Of a DNA stretch of 64,000 nucleotides, positions 44,468 through 53,277 are shown in pieces; the stretch's first letter is position 1; every line of letters begins with the position of its first letter. The translations under genes were made by a program, and so were the position numbers. Origin of the DNA: CBDCFT01 sp965216365 (GTDB lineage Bacteria; Pseudomonadota; Gammaproteobacteria; Arenicellales; CBDCFT01). The notes beneath the pieces are model-generated. The model ran no database searches. It was not told where the DNA came from and was given only the letters and a program-made list of their open reading frames with translations. Location of the stretch: assembly GCA_965216365.1 (NCBI GenBank), contig CBDCFT010000003.1:305017-369016 (forward strand), in the 5' to 3' direction.

Positions 44468-45181
44468 ATGACTAAGTATCTTCAAACAACACTCTTTATG
44501 TTAGCAACTGCCATGCTGATCTCCGCAGTCAAAGCGGAAGAATTGGAAAGAACGATTGCAGTCAGTGGAACAGGCTCGGTGAGTGCAGTGCCTGATGTTG
44601 CAGTCGTGCATGCGGGCGTTGTTACACAGTCGCGCAATGCCGGTGAGGCGTTGAATGCCAATAATGCGGCCATGGAAAATATTTTCTCTACATTGAAACA
44701 ATTCGGGATTGAGGACAAGCATATTCAAACTTCCGGGTTCGGTATTCATCCTGAGTACGATCGATCAAATAAATTGAGCAAGTCTAATCAATACAAAATT
44801 ATCGGTTATCAAGTGAATAATCAGTTGCAAATAAAAATTCACAAATTAGCAATATTTGGCGATGTGTTAGACGCGTTGGTGCGGGTCGGCAGCAACCAGA
44901 TTTCCGGGGTCAGTTTTACCAATGACAATATTGACGCGTTAATGAATGAAGCGCGTAAACTTGCGGTGGCGGACGCGAAGGCCCGTGCTGAGTTGTATGC
45001 ACAGGCGGCAGGTGTGTCTCTGGGTGAAGTGATTTCCATCAACGAAGGCCATATCGCGCAACCGGTGGCAAGGTATCAACGCGGAGTAGCGATGAGTATG
45101 GCGGAATCGTCAGTACCGATCGCCAGCGGCGAAAACGAAATCAGCGCGCAGGTGAGTGTAATTTATGCGATTGCCGATTAG
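44468..45181 (+). CDS. SIMPL-domain (DUF541, YggE-like) periplasmic protein
   Basis: 237 aa. A signal peptide (first 23 residues, ending near KAE) is followed by the SIMPL domain: TIAVSGTGSVSAVPD and the later YKIIGYQVNNQLQIKI. YggE-type proteins are periplasmic or outer-membrane associated and linked to oxidative stress resistance; the biochemical function is unknown. The start at 44468 has a ribosome site gggag 9 nt away. It is divergent from the broken CocE gene. Confidence 0.92.
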   Translation: MTKYLQTTLFMLATAMLISAVKAEELERTIAVSGTGSVSAVPDVAVVHAGVVTQSRNAGEALNANNAAMENIFSTLKQFGIEDKHIQTSGFGIHPEYDRSNKLSKSNQYKIIGYQVNNQLQIKIHKLAIFGDVLDALVRVGSNQISGVSFTNDNIDALMNEARKLAVADAKARAELYAQAAGVSLGEVISINEGHIAQPVARYQRGVAMSMAESSVPIASGENEISAQVSVIYAIAD

Positions 45182-45208
45182 CGGATAACCATCGACTGTA
45201 AAATTCTG

Positions 45209-45287
45209 CAGGAGGTACGCCTCACGGCGAAAGAATTTGTCGTGTGCTATGAGACTCGTTTATCGTGACGTGGCGTCGCTCCCACAA
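45209..45287. repeat. Paired REP-like elements (REPIN-like hairpin)
   Basis: caggaggtacgcctcacg (45209-45226) and cgtgacgtggcgtcgctccc (starting at 45264) are inverted REP-type halves around a 38-nt spacer. This is the arrangement of a REPIN in the gap 45182-45318 between the SIMPL gene and thiY. It could act as a transcript-end or stability element for the thi operon. Confidence 0.5.
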
Positions 45288-45318
45288 GAACATAAAACTC
45301 CATCTTGATATTTGAAGA

Positions 45319-46266
45319 TTAATTCCTGGTGAGTTCCTGTGCGTAGCTCGGCACGTCCCGCACTTCTTTGATCAAGCCTTGTTCGAGTAAAAATTCGGCG
45401 AATCGTTGATAACGGCCGGCGTCCAACGCGGATGGGCGCAGTGCGAAACGGGGCAGGGTGTCACGCCAGGCACGTTTGTTGAGTTCATCGTCCAGGGCAT
45501 TGTCGTGTGCGACAAACAGTTTCCAGGCCTGGTCCGGGTGATTGACCATGAAGTGCGTTGCCTGTTCGACAGCCGATAGAAAGCGCGCCAATGCGGCATT
45601 GTCTAAATTTTTATTGTTGGCAACGAAAATGAGTTCGTCATAGGTCGGCACACCTTCCTCTTCGATATAAAACGCACGGCCGGGCCTGCCAACGATATCC
45701 ATCTGATTGAGTTCGAAGTTTCGGAATGCACCGATCACGGCATCGACCTGGCCGGAGATGATGGAAGGCGACAGGGAAAAGTTGACGTTTATCAGCTCAA
45801 CATCCGCGGTCGACAGGCCGTGCTTTTCCAGCATGCCATTGAGCAGGGCATCTTCGAAACCGCCGACAGAGAAACCCACTTTTTTGCCTTTGAGGTCGGC
45901 GATGGATTGAATCGGCCCGTCGGCTAATACCACAAGACTGTTTAACGGCGTCGCTACCAGCGTTCCAATGCGGGTAAGAGGCAGGCCTTGATCGACTTGT
46001 AGATGTAATTGCGGTTGATAGGAAACCGCGATATCGGCTTTGCCCGCTGCGACCAGTTTCGGGGGATCATTTGGGTCGGCAGGTGCGATCAGTTCAACAT
46101 CGAGGTCATGCTCTTCGAAAAAACCTTTTTGTTGTGCGACGATAAGCGGGCCGTGATCGGGATTAACAAACCAGTCTAGCATGACGGTGAGTTTATCCGC
46201 CGCCGGGCTTGTATTAGTCAGTAACAGCGCCGCTACAAGCGCGAACAAAATATTTTTAACAGACAT
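45319..46266 (-). CDS. thiY: Hydroxymethylpyrimidine ABC transporter substrate-binding protein
   Basis: 315 aa. A signal peptide (hydrophobic FALVAALLLTN, cleavage near residue 22) is followed by a NMT1/THI5-like domain: LDWFVNPDHGPLIVAQQKGFF and DIVGRPGRAF. ThiY binds a pyrimidine precursor of thiamine (formylaminopyrimidine) in the periplasm and hands it to ThiX/ThiZ. It is the last gene of the riboswitch operon, 9 nt after thiX. Typical for the family in length and motifs. Confidence 0.93.
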   Translation of the reverse strand: MSVKNILFALVAALLLTNTSPAADKLTVMLDWFVNPDHGPLIVAQQKGFFEEHDLDVELIAPADPNDPPKLVAAGKADIAVSYQPQLHLQVDQGLPLTRIGTLVATPLNSLVVLADGPIQSIADLKGKKVGFSVGGFEDALLNGMLEKHGLSTADVELINVNFSLSPSIISGQVDAVIGAFRNFELNQMDIVGRPGRAFYIEEEGVPTYDELIFVANNKNLDNAALARFLSAVEQATHFMVNHPDQAWKLFVAHDNALDDELNKRAWRDTLPRFALRPSALDAGRYQRFAEFLLEQGLIKEVRDVPSYAQELTRN

Positions 46267-46275
46267 CGAATACTC

Positions 46276-47073
46276 CTAGTCGGTAAAAGAAAGTGTTTCG
46301 GGTTGCCAAAACAACAGGCGTGCCAGTGCCCAATTGATGAAAAAGTAAATCGTGATGGCCAACAGCGCCAGTACGAATAGCGCTGCAAACATAAGATCAA
46401 TTTGCATGCGTCCATTGGCATGCAGCATTAAAAAACCCAGCCCGCGACTGGAGCCGACCCATTCGCCGACGACGGCACCAATGGGTGCGACGGCAGCGGC
46501 AACGCGCAAACCGGACGCGAGTGCAGGTAAGGCGGCAGGGAATCGTATTTGACGCAGAATCGCCAGTTTTGATGCGTTCATGGTGCGTGCCAGATCGAGC
46601 CAGCCGGGATTAGTGTGGCGCAGGCCGTCATAACATGCCGCTGCGACAGGAAAATAAATAATGAGTACCGCCATCGCGACTTTCGATGCCAGTCCATAAC
46701 CGAGCCATAAAACGAGAACCGGTGCTAACGCGAACACGGGCAACGACTGACTCACAACTAATACGGGTAGCAACCAACGGCGTGCGGGTCGAAAATAGGT
46801 CAGACACAATGCGCTGGTAATGCCAAGCAGTGTGCCGATGACCAACCCCAGTACAATTTCCAACGCGGTTGTCCAGGTGTGCCCCAGGATTAACTCAAGG
46901 TTTGCAGCCAGGGAGTGCAACACTTTAATGGGTCCAGGTAAAATGTAGACGGGTACTTGTGTCGCTAGGATGACCAGTTGCCACGCCAGGATGAAACCAA
47001 CAAAAAGTACTATGGGCCGAAGCCAACGTTGACGATACGATTCGCGAATGGGTTTGGCGACTGTGCCTGGCAT
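46276..47073 (-). CDS. thiX: Thiamine-precursor ABC transporter permease
   Basis: 265 aa from ATG 47073; a longer frame to 47211 would overlap thiZ by over 100 bases and add non-membrane residues. It has about six membrane helices and the ABC permease EAA loop (RTMNASKLAILRQIRFPAALPALASG near residue 165). It is a BPD-type permease that works with ThiY and ThiZ. It is translated 19 nt after the thiZ stop. Confidence 0.92.
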   Translation of the reverse strand: MPGTVAKPIRESYRQRWLRPIVLFVGFILAWQLVILATQVPVYILPGPIKVLHSLAANLELILGHTWTTALEIVLGLVIGTLLGITSALCLTYFRPARRWLLPVLVVSQSLPVFALAPVLVLWLGYGLASKVAMAVLIIYFPVAAACYDGLRHTNPGWLDLARTMNASKLAILRQIRFPAALPALASGLRVAAAVAPIGAVVGEWVGSSRGLGFLMLHANGRMQIDLMFAALFVLALLAITIYFFINWALARLLFWQPETLSFTD

Positions 47074-47092
47074 TGGTTGAAAGTAATTTCTC

Positions 47093-47815
47093 TCAGGCAG
47101 CGAGTTGCTGCCAGACTTGCGTTTGCAACTCAATAACCTGTTGATTATCCGTAGCACGCGGGGGTGTGCTTGACGGCGTGACAGGCTGACCAAGACGTAC
47201 AGGGTCGCCACCTAAAACATAAATCCGATGTCCGAGTCGAAGTGCTTCTATCGGATCATGCGTGACCAGCAGAACCGTTTTGTTTTCCAGTAACTCCGCC
47301 GCGAGTGCCTGCAGACGGTGACGTGTAATCGCATCCAGCGCGGAAAAGGGTTCGTCCATCAGGATAACGGGTTTGTCTTCAAACAGAGTGCGTGCCAAAG
47401 CGGCGCGTTGGCGCATGCCACCAGACAACTGCGAAGGGAGGCGTTCGCTGTCTTGTTCCAGACCGACTTTGCTCAGCAGCGATATTCCTTTTTCCGTATC
47501 GCTCGGAGTCAATTCACCACGCAGTTTTGCTCCGATGACGACGTTGTGTAAAACGGATAACCAGGGCATGAGTAAATCCGTTTGTGCCATGTAGGCCACG
47601 CGTCCGTCGAGTGGCTGTTGATCGCTACATTCGATATCGCCTTTACTTTCTGAGTTGATTAAACCCGCGAGCAAACGCAATAAACTGGATTTACCGATAC
47701 CGCTTTGGCCGAGCAGGCAGGTCCATTCACCCTTCTTCAGCGTAAGGTCGAGATTTTCAAACAACACGCGGCCTTCGTATTGCACAATGGCGTTTTTGAT
47801 AGTGACGGCAATCAA
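47093..47815 (-). CDS. thiZ: Thiamine-precursor ABC transporter ATPase
   Basis: 240 aa. Walker A GQSGIGKSS is near residue 36, signature LSGGMRQRAALAR near 130 and Walker B VILMDEPFSALD near 150. A nitrate/sulfonate-type ATPase that powers ThiX. It lies 23 nt after the TRAP-type binding protein gene and 19 nt before thiX. No unusual residues are seen. Confidence 0.94.
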   Translation of the reverse strand: MIAVTIKNAIVQYEGRVLFENLDLTLKKGEWTCLLGQSGIGKSSLLRLLAGLINSESKGDIECSDQQPLDGRVAYMAQTDLLMPWLSVLHNVVIGAKLRGELTPSDTEKGISLLSKVGLEQDSERLPSQLSGGMRQRAALARTLFEDKPVILMDEPFSALDAITRHRLQALAAELLENKTVLLVTHDPIEALRLGHRIYVLGGDPVRLGQPVTPSSTPPRATDNQQVIELQTQVWQQLAA

Positions 47816-47838
47816 AACGGTGTTACGAATTTCGCGAT

Positions 47839-48909
47839 TCAGGATGTTCCGCGCGCATCGAGAAACGCTTTCGTCGATAACGACGACCAGGATGTCATTT
47901 TGTTTCGTATGGCAATAAATGATTCGTAAACTTTTCCGGTCATTTCATCTTTTTTGGAGAATTCAACAAGCACTTCTTCACCCATATCCCGCGCGGCTTT
48001 AAGAACGTCTTGTGGGAAAGAACGAACCTTAACGTTATGCTTGTTAATCAATGTATTTATCGCTTCCGCGTTACGCCATTTGGCTTCAGCCAGTGCGAAT
48101 GCGTTTTCAGCGGTACAGGCATTGCGTACAATTTCGCGTAAATCGTCGGAAAGCATAGCTAACGCTTTTTTGTTAATCAGACATTCGCCCGTTCCATTGG
48201 GTTCATGAAAACCGGGCCAATAATAGTAAGGCGCTATCTTGTAAAAACCGAACGCGAGGTCGCTGGCCGGGCCGACGAACTCCGCACCGTCCAGCGTGCC
48301 GGATTGCAAGGCACCGAAAATTTCACCCGGCGCCAGGCTGACGGGTGTTGCGCCCAGGCGCCGGTATATTTCGCCGCCCATCCCGGGCATGCGGTACTTA
48401 AGGCCTTTTAAATCGTCCAGGCTGTTGATTTCCTTTTTAAACCAGCCGCCCATGCCGGTTCCGGTGTTGCCTGCCATGTAAGGTTGTACATCGAAATCCG
48501 CGTAAGCCTGTTGCCATAATTCCTGACCGCCACCGTGATAAATCCAGGCGGCGTGTTCTTCCGGTGTCAGTCCGAACGGAATGGCTGTGAAGAAAACGGA
48601 TGCGGAAATTTTTCCCTGCCAAAAAAATGCTGCGGTGTGTCCGATTTGTGCTGTGTTTTGCGATACCGCATCAAGCACTTCAAACGCGGGAACCAGCTCG
48701 CCAGCAGCATAAAGTTTGATCTGGATGCGTCCATCGCTCATTTGTACGATACGGTCGGCCAGGCGCTGTGCGGTGATACCCGGCCCCGGCAGATTCTTTG
48801 GCCAGGATGTCACCATATTCCAGCGCAGCGCTTCGTTGGCTTTGCTGGTCGCAACAAATGGCGCACTGATGGTTGCTGCGGTCAATGCGATAGCTTTTCG
48901 GCGTTGCAT
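47839..48909 (-). CDS. TRAP-transporter substrate-binding protein (DctP/TakP-like) in the thiamine operon
   Basis: 356 aa from ATG 48909, which has an appropriate ribosome site (ggaaat) and opens a signal peptide (MQRRKAIALTAATISAP). The sequence follows the TakP type: WFKKEINSLDDLKGLKYRMPGMGGEIYRRLG and PYYYWPGFHEPN (each quoted in short parts of the full stretch). The start lies only 4 nt after the thiD stop, so this is a true operon member. No DctQ or DctM membrane subunits lie nearby. The ligand is unknown; a thiamine-related compound is only inferred from context. Confidence 0.87.
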   Translation of the reverse strand: MQRRKAIALTAATISAPFVATSKANEALRWNMVTSWPKNLPGPGITAQRLADRIVQMSDGRIQIKLYAAGELVPAFEVLDAVSQNTAQIGHTAAFFWQGKISASVFFTAIPFGLTPEEHAAWIYHGGGQELWQQAYADFDVQPYMAGNTGTGMGGWFKKEINSLDDLKGLKYRMPGMGGEIYRRLGATPVSLAPGEIFGALQSGTLDGAEFVGPASDLAFGFYKIAPYYYWPGFHEPNGTGECLINKKALAMLSDDLREIVRNACTAENAFALAEAKWRNAEAINTLINKHNVKVRSFPQDVLKAARDMGEEVLVEFSKKDEMTGKVYESFIAIRNKMTSWSSLSTKAFLDARGTS

Positions 48910-48913
48910 AAGT

Positions 48914-49726
48914 TTATTTCCAGAATTGGTAAAAGTGATGCACCGGTCCATGACCGTGACCAATCGATAATTCGTCGGCATGTGCAATAGCGTTATTGAT
49001 ATAGTTCTTCCCACACTTGACAGCGTCTTCAAGGGGCAAGCCGCGCGCTAAATAAGCCGTTATTGCGGACGATAATGTGCAACCGGTTCCATGGGTGTTT
49101 TCGGTATTAATGCGTTTTGCATCCAGGCGTATTACGTTGTCACTTGTGACCAGTACGTCGGTGCTGTGATCATCCTGCAAGTGGCCACCTTTGAGCAGCA
49201 CGGCTTTGCAACCGAGTTTCAACAATGCCCGCGCCGCGTCTTCCATGTTTACGATATCGATGTTGTCCGTGTTCAAAAGCACGCACGCTTCGGGCAGGTT
49301 CGGGGTAATTAACGCCGCGTGCGGAATCAGCGTGGTGCGCAAAGTATCGACGGCGTCATCCTGCAATAGTTTGTCGCCGCTTTTCGCCACCATGACCGGG
49401 TCCAGCACCACACAATCGAGTTTGTGTTTTGATATTCCCGTTGCGGCACTTTCGATAACGTCCGGTTGACTGAGCATGCCAATCTTCACGGCGTTGACAT
49501 TCAGGTCGCTGCACACCGTATCGATTTGTTGGCCAATGAATTCAGGCGTCACGTCGTAAATCGCGCTCACGGTCTGTGTGTTCTGCGCGGTCAAGGCGGT
49601 AATGACCGATGCGCCGTATACACCCAGGGCTGAGAATGTTTTTAGGTCGGCCTGTATACCTGCACCACCACCGCTGTCAGAGCCTGCAATAGTCAGTGCG
49701 ATAGGTGTCGTCTGGTTTTTACTCAT
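48914..49726 (-). CDS. thiD: Hydroxymethylpyrimidine/phosphomethylpyrimidine kinase
   Basis: 270 aa, the normal length. Ribokinase fold marks: N-terminal IAGSDSGGGAGIQADLKTFSALGVYGA and GTGCTLSSAITAYLARG near residue 215 with the general base D. It phosphorylates HMP to HMP-P and then HMP-PP for coupling to the thiazole. It overlaps thiE (ATGA) and is followed 4 nt later by the TRAP binding protein. Confidence 0.95.
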   Translation of the reverse strand: MSKNQTTPIALTIAGSDSGGGAGIQADLKTFSALGVYGASVITALTAQNTQTVSAIYDVTPEFIGQQIDTVCSDLNVNAVKIGMLSQPDVIESAATGISKHKLDCVVLDPVMVAKSGDKLLQDDAVDTLRTTLIPHAALITPNLPEACVLLNTDNIDIVNMEDAARALLKLGCKAVLLKGGHLQDDHSTDVLVTSDNVIRLDAKRINTENTHGTGCTLSSAITAYLARGLPLEDAVKCGKNYINNAIAHADELSIGHGHGPVHHFYQFWK

Positions 49727-50391
49727 GGTGTTTGACGCTCGCTTAGTTTTGCATCAACCGTTTTACGCAGTTCAACCAGTGCTGCTTTGGCTTCGTCCGC
49801 ATCCCAAATCGTGCTGATTACGGCAACACCATCAACACCGGCGTCGATCACCTGTGCGGCATTTTCCAGCGTAATCCCGGCAATGGCGATGATGGGGCCG
49901 TCGAACACACGACGTGTTTTCGCAGTAAGGTCACGTAGCCCGTCAAGCCCGATAGGTGGCTCGGGGTTATTTTTGCTGGTAGTTGGAAATACACCACCAA
50001 TACTCAGGTAATCGATTTCACTCAAAGGTGCGTGTTGTAAATCATTTTCGTTTTTCATGGATAAACCGATAATGGCATCGCCCTTCAGGATTTGGCGAAT
50101 CGCTCCACCATCCATGTCTTGCTGACCGACGTGTACGCCCGCCGCGTTCACTGTCATAGTGATGTCTACATAATCGTTAATCAATAGTGGCAGATTATTT
50201 TTGTCACAGGCTTCTTTCAGTTTCGTTGCAGTATCGAACAATTCTTTTGCGCTGGAAGTTTTATCGCGCAGTTGCAAAACGCTGGCGCCATTGGCTGCGA
50301 TATCGACGACGCCTTGTACGCCATATCGTTCAATATGAGTCGGTCCGACAATCAAATGCACCCGGGTATCAAAGGTTGCGGCGTTTCTCAT
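49723..50391 (-). CDS. thiE: Thiamine phosphate synthase
   Basis: 222 aa from ATG 50391, inside the normal range. The TIM-barrel motifs are LQLRDKTSSAKELFD (pyrophosphate/Mg site), GVHVGQQDM, and VFPTTSKNN near 150; it joins HMP-PP and thiazole phosphate to thiamine phosphate. A longer in-frame extension to 50595 would overlap thiM strongly and is rejected. It overlaps thiM (ATGA) and thiD (ATGA). Confidence 0.95.
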   Translation of the reverse strand: MRNAATFDTRVHLIVGPTHIERYGVQGVVDIAANGASVLQLRDKTSSAKELFDTATKLKEACDKNNLPLLINDYVDITMTVNAAGVHVGQQDMDGGAIRQILKGDAIIGLSMKNENDLQHAPLSEIDYLSIGGVFPTTSKNNPEPPIGLDGLRDLTAKTRRVFDGPIIAIAGITLENAAQVIDAGVDGVAVISTIWDADEAKAALVELRKTVDAKLSERQTP

Positions 50392-51152
50392 TTGGTCTTG
50401 CTCCGTTGAGCAATTTGCTTGTCGTTCAAGTCGTATAGCGCATCCAGGATTCCGGTTTGCAAGCTGCCTGGGCCGCGCGCTGATTCTGCCGCGATTTCCC
50501 CGGTAATGCCGATGACCAGGAGCGTGCTGACTGCGGCATCGAATGTATTTTCGGTTATCGCAGCGAATGCAGCTAACAACGCAGAGGTTGCGCAACCCAG
50601 CCCCGTTACGCGTGACATCAGCTCGTGTCCGTTGTAGATATGTCTTCTGTTGTTGGTATCAGTGACAGTATCCGCTTGGCCGGTTTGTGCAATCACAGTA
50701 TCTGTTGCAAGTTTCTGTGATGTGCTGTCATCGCCAAATAATGCGTTTACCTCTTCTGCATTCGCGCGCACGACGGCGGGTTGCTGCTGAAGCAGTCTCC
50801 GCGCGAACGCTAACCGGAACGTTGATCGATTTACCAGTACCGGGTCGAGTATCCAGGGTTTGTTGTGCGTGCGTGCGCTGTCAATCGCCTTGGGTATGGT
50901 CGTTTCGCGTTCTGTATTCAAGGTGCCGAGATTCACCAGTAACGCATCCGCGATTCGTACAAAGTCGCCGATTTCTTCGGGATTGATCGACATGCTGGGT
51001 ATGGCACCCACCGCTAACAACATGTTAGCTGTGATATTCATCGCGACCGTGTTAGTCACGCAGTGCACGCGCGGCCGGTCACGGCGTACTTTATCCAACA
51101 GCTCGGAGCATCGTTGAGGGTCGAACGATGGCTTGGCATGAGTTTCGCTGAT
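50388..51152 (-). CDS. thiM: Hydroxyethylthiazole kinase
   Basis: Phosphorylates 4-methyl-5-hydroxyethylthiazole, the salvage step for the thiazole of thiamine. Seen: VHCVTNTVAMNITANMLLAVGAIPSM (short parts VHCVTN and GAIPSM), ILDPVLVN, NAEEV and GLGCATSALLAAFAA with the catalytic Cys-region. No ATG/GTG/TTG with a ribosome site lies at the expected start. A ribosome site gagga is followed 8 nt later by ATC (51152), giving about 254 aa, and a TTG at 51230 gives 280 aa but abuts the riboswitch. A 6-bp hairpin (51163-51177) sits next to the ribosome site. Confidence 0.88.
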   Translation of the reverse strand: MSETHAKPSFDPQRCSELLDKVRRDRPRVHCVTNTVAMNITANMLLAVGAIPSMSINPEEIGDFVRIADALLVNLGTLNTERETTIPKAIDSARTHNKPWILDPVLVNRSTFRLAFARRLLQQQPAVVRANAEEVNALFGDDSTSQKLATDTVIAQTGQADTVTDTNNRRHIYNGHELMSRVTGLGCATSALLAAFAAITENTFDAAVSTLLVIGITGEIAAESARGPGSLQTGILDALYDLNDKQIAQRSKTK

Positions 51153-51230
51153 GAGAATTTCCTCGCAACGGTTGCGACCCGGATCTGACGAGGGGGAACG
51201 AAGGTGTGGGGAAAACAAGCACCATCTCAA

Positions 51231-51307
51231 TTCCCTACGCCGGCATTATCCGGATCAGGTTCTACGGGACCGCGCTCGTGCGCATCTCAGCTTTATTTGC
51301 GCCCCGA
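51231..51307 (-). promoter_or_regulatory. TPP riboswitch (THI element)
   Basis: On the minus strand the conserved core gctgagatg, then gaacctgatccggataatg and ccggcgtaggga, reads in order, as in known TPP aptamers; the 5' ggggc and 3' tagggaa ends define the limits. It senses thiamine pyrophosphate and lowers expression of thiM-thiE-thiD-TRAP-thiZXY. The expression platform between here and thiM could sequester the ribosome site, and a hairpin (51163-51177) lies beside it. I see no clear U-tract terminator, so control at translation is favoured. Confidence 0.96.
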
Positions 51308-51321
51308 TAAGATGTTTGGCA

Positions 51322-51348
51322 ATTATATCCTATTCTGTTGTCTGTTAA
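51322..51348 (-). promoter_or_regulatory. Candidate sigma-70 promoter for the thi operon, overlapping the atm1-like stop codon
   Basis: On the minus strand, ttaaca (51343-51348) and tataat (51322-51327) are separated by 15 nt, 5/6 and 6/6 matches to consensus, and lie about 15 nt ahead of the riboswitch. The TAA stop of the upstream ABC exporter gene forms part of the tataat. The expected start site is about 51315. Confidence 0.65.
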
Positions 51349-53170
51349 CTAATGCGCTGACATTTGCTGGATGTTCAAGGTTTTCCGCCTGAGTCTGTTG
51401 CAGTGACCACAGGTGGGCATAGATCCCGTCTTGGGTGAGCAATTCGTTGTGTTTTCCGCGTTCAACAATTTGTCCATGCTCCAGAACGAGGATTTGGTCG
51501 GCATCCACTATGGTCGACAAGCGATGTGCAATAACCAACGTAGTACGATTTTCGGCAACGCTGATTAGTGCTGACTGGATAGCTTTTTCGGATTTGGAAT
51601 CCAGTGACGAGGTCGCTTCGTCCAGAATCAGGATAGGTGGATTCTTTAGAAGGGTGCGTGCAATGGCGATACGTTGTTTCTCGCCACCGGAAAGCTTGAG
51701 GCCGCGCTCGCCCACCAGGGTATCGTATCCCTGTGGCAGATTTTCGATAAAACCGTCAAGTTGCGCTAGCCGGGCGGCGTTGACGACTTCTTGCTCGGTG
51801 CAACCGGGTTTACCATAACTAATGTTGTATCCGATGGTGTCATTGAACAGAACCGTATCCTGTGGCACTACACCGATAGCGTCTCTCAGGCTACGCAATG
51901 AAACCTTGCTGATGTCCTGTCCATCGATAATAATCCTTCCTGCACTGACATCGTAAAAACGAAATAACAAACGTGCGACGGTGGATTTGCCGGCACCACT
52001 GGTGCCGACAATGGCGACCTTGTCGCCACCACCAATATCGAAACTAATATCAGTTAATATTTGCCGATCGGAGTTGTAAGAAAACCCGACGCCTTCAAAC
52101 CTGACCGTAGCGTCGCTGATTTCCAAATCGGGCGCCCGCGGGTTTTCCATGACATCCTGTTTGACGTCCAACAGTCCAAACATCTTTTCCATGTCGGTAA
52201 GGCAGTGTTGTACCTCACGAAAGATAGTGCCAAGAAAGTTAAGCGGAATATACAGCTGAATCAAAAAGGCGTTTACCAGGACGAAGTCGCCCAGGGTCAT
52301 GTGACCGGCGACCACACCGTTGCCTGCCATGATCATGAGCATGGTCAGACCAATGGCAATGATAAATCCCTGCCCGACATTAAGTAACGCCAGTGTGGTC
52401 TGGCTTTTTATCGAGGCTTTTTCCCACTCCTGCATGTGCGCGTTGTAGCGCGTTGTTTCAAAGTCCTCATTGCCAAAATACTTCACTGTCTCGTAGTTAA
52501 TCAAAGCATCAATAGCGGTGGAATTCGCCTTCGAATCCATTTCATTCATGCGTACGCGGAATTTGATACGCCAGTTCGTGATCTGATAGGTGTAGATAAA
52601 ATAAAGTGTGACGGTGACAGCGGTAACGATAGCGAACCAGGCATCGTAACGTATGAGCAGGATGGCGCACACGACGGTCATCTCAAAAATCGTCGGCAGC
52701 ACATTGAATACCAGATAAAACATCAACTGGCTGATGCTGCGACTGCCACGTTCGATATCGCGTGACAATCCACCGGTTTGCCTGTCCAGATGGAAGCGTA
52801 ACGATAAATCATGCAAATGCCGGAAGACCTTTAACGCTACCCGTCGTATGGCGGTTTGCGATGCCTTGGCGAATACCGCGTTGCGTAACTCGTTAAACAA
52901 CGATGTACCGAGGCGCAATAATCCATAAGCGACAAGCAGGAACAACGGCAGGATGAGTACGGTTTGGGTATTGCCGGCGGCGTCCAGTGCATCGACAATT
53001 TCCTTTAACACTAATGGAACACCGATGTTGGCCATTTTCGCCAGCCCCATCAACAACAGGGCCAGTGCAATGCGTCCGCGAAAGTCGGCGAGATAGGGAA
53101 GCAGCGACTTTATGGTTTGCCAGTCGTTACGGCCTTTAGCGGGGAGTTCCGTGCGTGCGGTGTGAACCAA
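51323..53170 (-). CDS. Atm1-type ABC exporter (half transporter)
   Basis: 615 aa. Six-helix membrane domain (residues 20-320) with the Atm1-class LSLRFHLDRQTGGLSRDIERG loop motif, then a nucleotide-binding domain: Walker A GTSGAGKS near 400, signature LSGGEKQRIA, Walker B ILILDEATSSLD. Atm1/HMT1-like bacterial exporters move glutathione-linked or metal-bound conjugates across the inner membrane. Its stop overlaps the probable thi promoter. Upstream of its start (53171-53277) I see no gene; the divergent or nearby msrQ is 107 bp away on the same strand. Confidence 0.93.
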   Translation of the reverse strand: MVHTARTELPAKGRNDWQTIKSLLPYLADFRGRIALALLLMGLAKMANIGVPLVLKEIVDALDAAGNTQTVLILPLFLLVAYGLLRLGTSLFNELRNAVFAKASQTAIRRVALKVFRHLHDLSLRFHLDRQTGGLSRDIERGSRSISQLMFYLVFNVLPTIFEMTVVCAILLIRYDAWFAIVTAVTVTLYFIYTYQITNWRIKFRVRMNEMDSKANSTAIDALINYETVKYFGNEDFETTRYNAHMQEWEKASIKSQTTLALLNVGQGFIIAIGLTMLMIMAGNGVVAGHMTLGDFVLVNAFLIQLYIPLNFLGTIFREVQHCLTDMEKMFGLLDVKQDVMENPRAPDLEISDATVRFEGVGFSYNSDRQILTDISFDIGGGDKVAIVGTSGAGKSTVARLLFRFYDVSAGRIIIDGQDISKVSLRSLRDAIGVVPQDTVLFNDTIGYNISYGKPGCTEQEVVNAARLAQLDGFIENLPQGYDTLVGERGLKLSGGEKQRIAIARTLLKNPPILILDEATSSLDSKSEKAIQSALISVAENRTTLVIAHRLSTIVDADQILVLEHGQIVERGKHNELLTQDGIYAHLWSLQQTQAENLEHPANVSALVNRQQNRI

Positions 53171-53277
53171 TCTTGTGTGAAATGAAAATCCGAATCTGTG
53201 CCAGTCATTCTAGCATGGGGTTTAGGCGTATCATTTTAAAGCGGTGTTACGCCACCCGGTCCGGAAACAGGGTTCTA

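Noticed and set aside
51153..51230. N-terminal extension of thiM to TTG 51230
   Set aside because: It adds residues unlike any ThiM and begins at the aptamer boundary without a ribosome site; kept only as an alternative.
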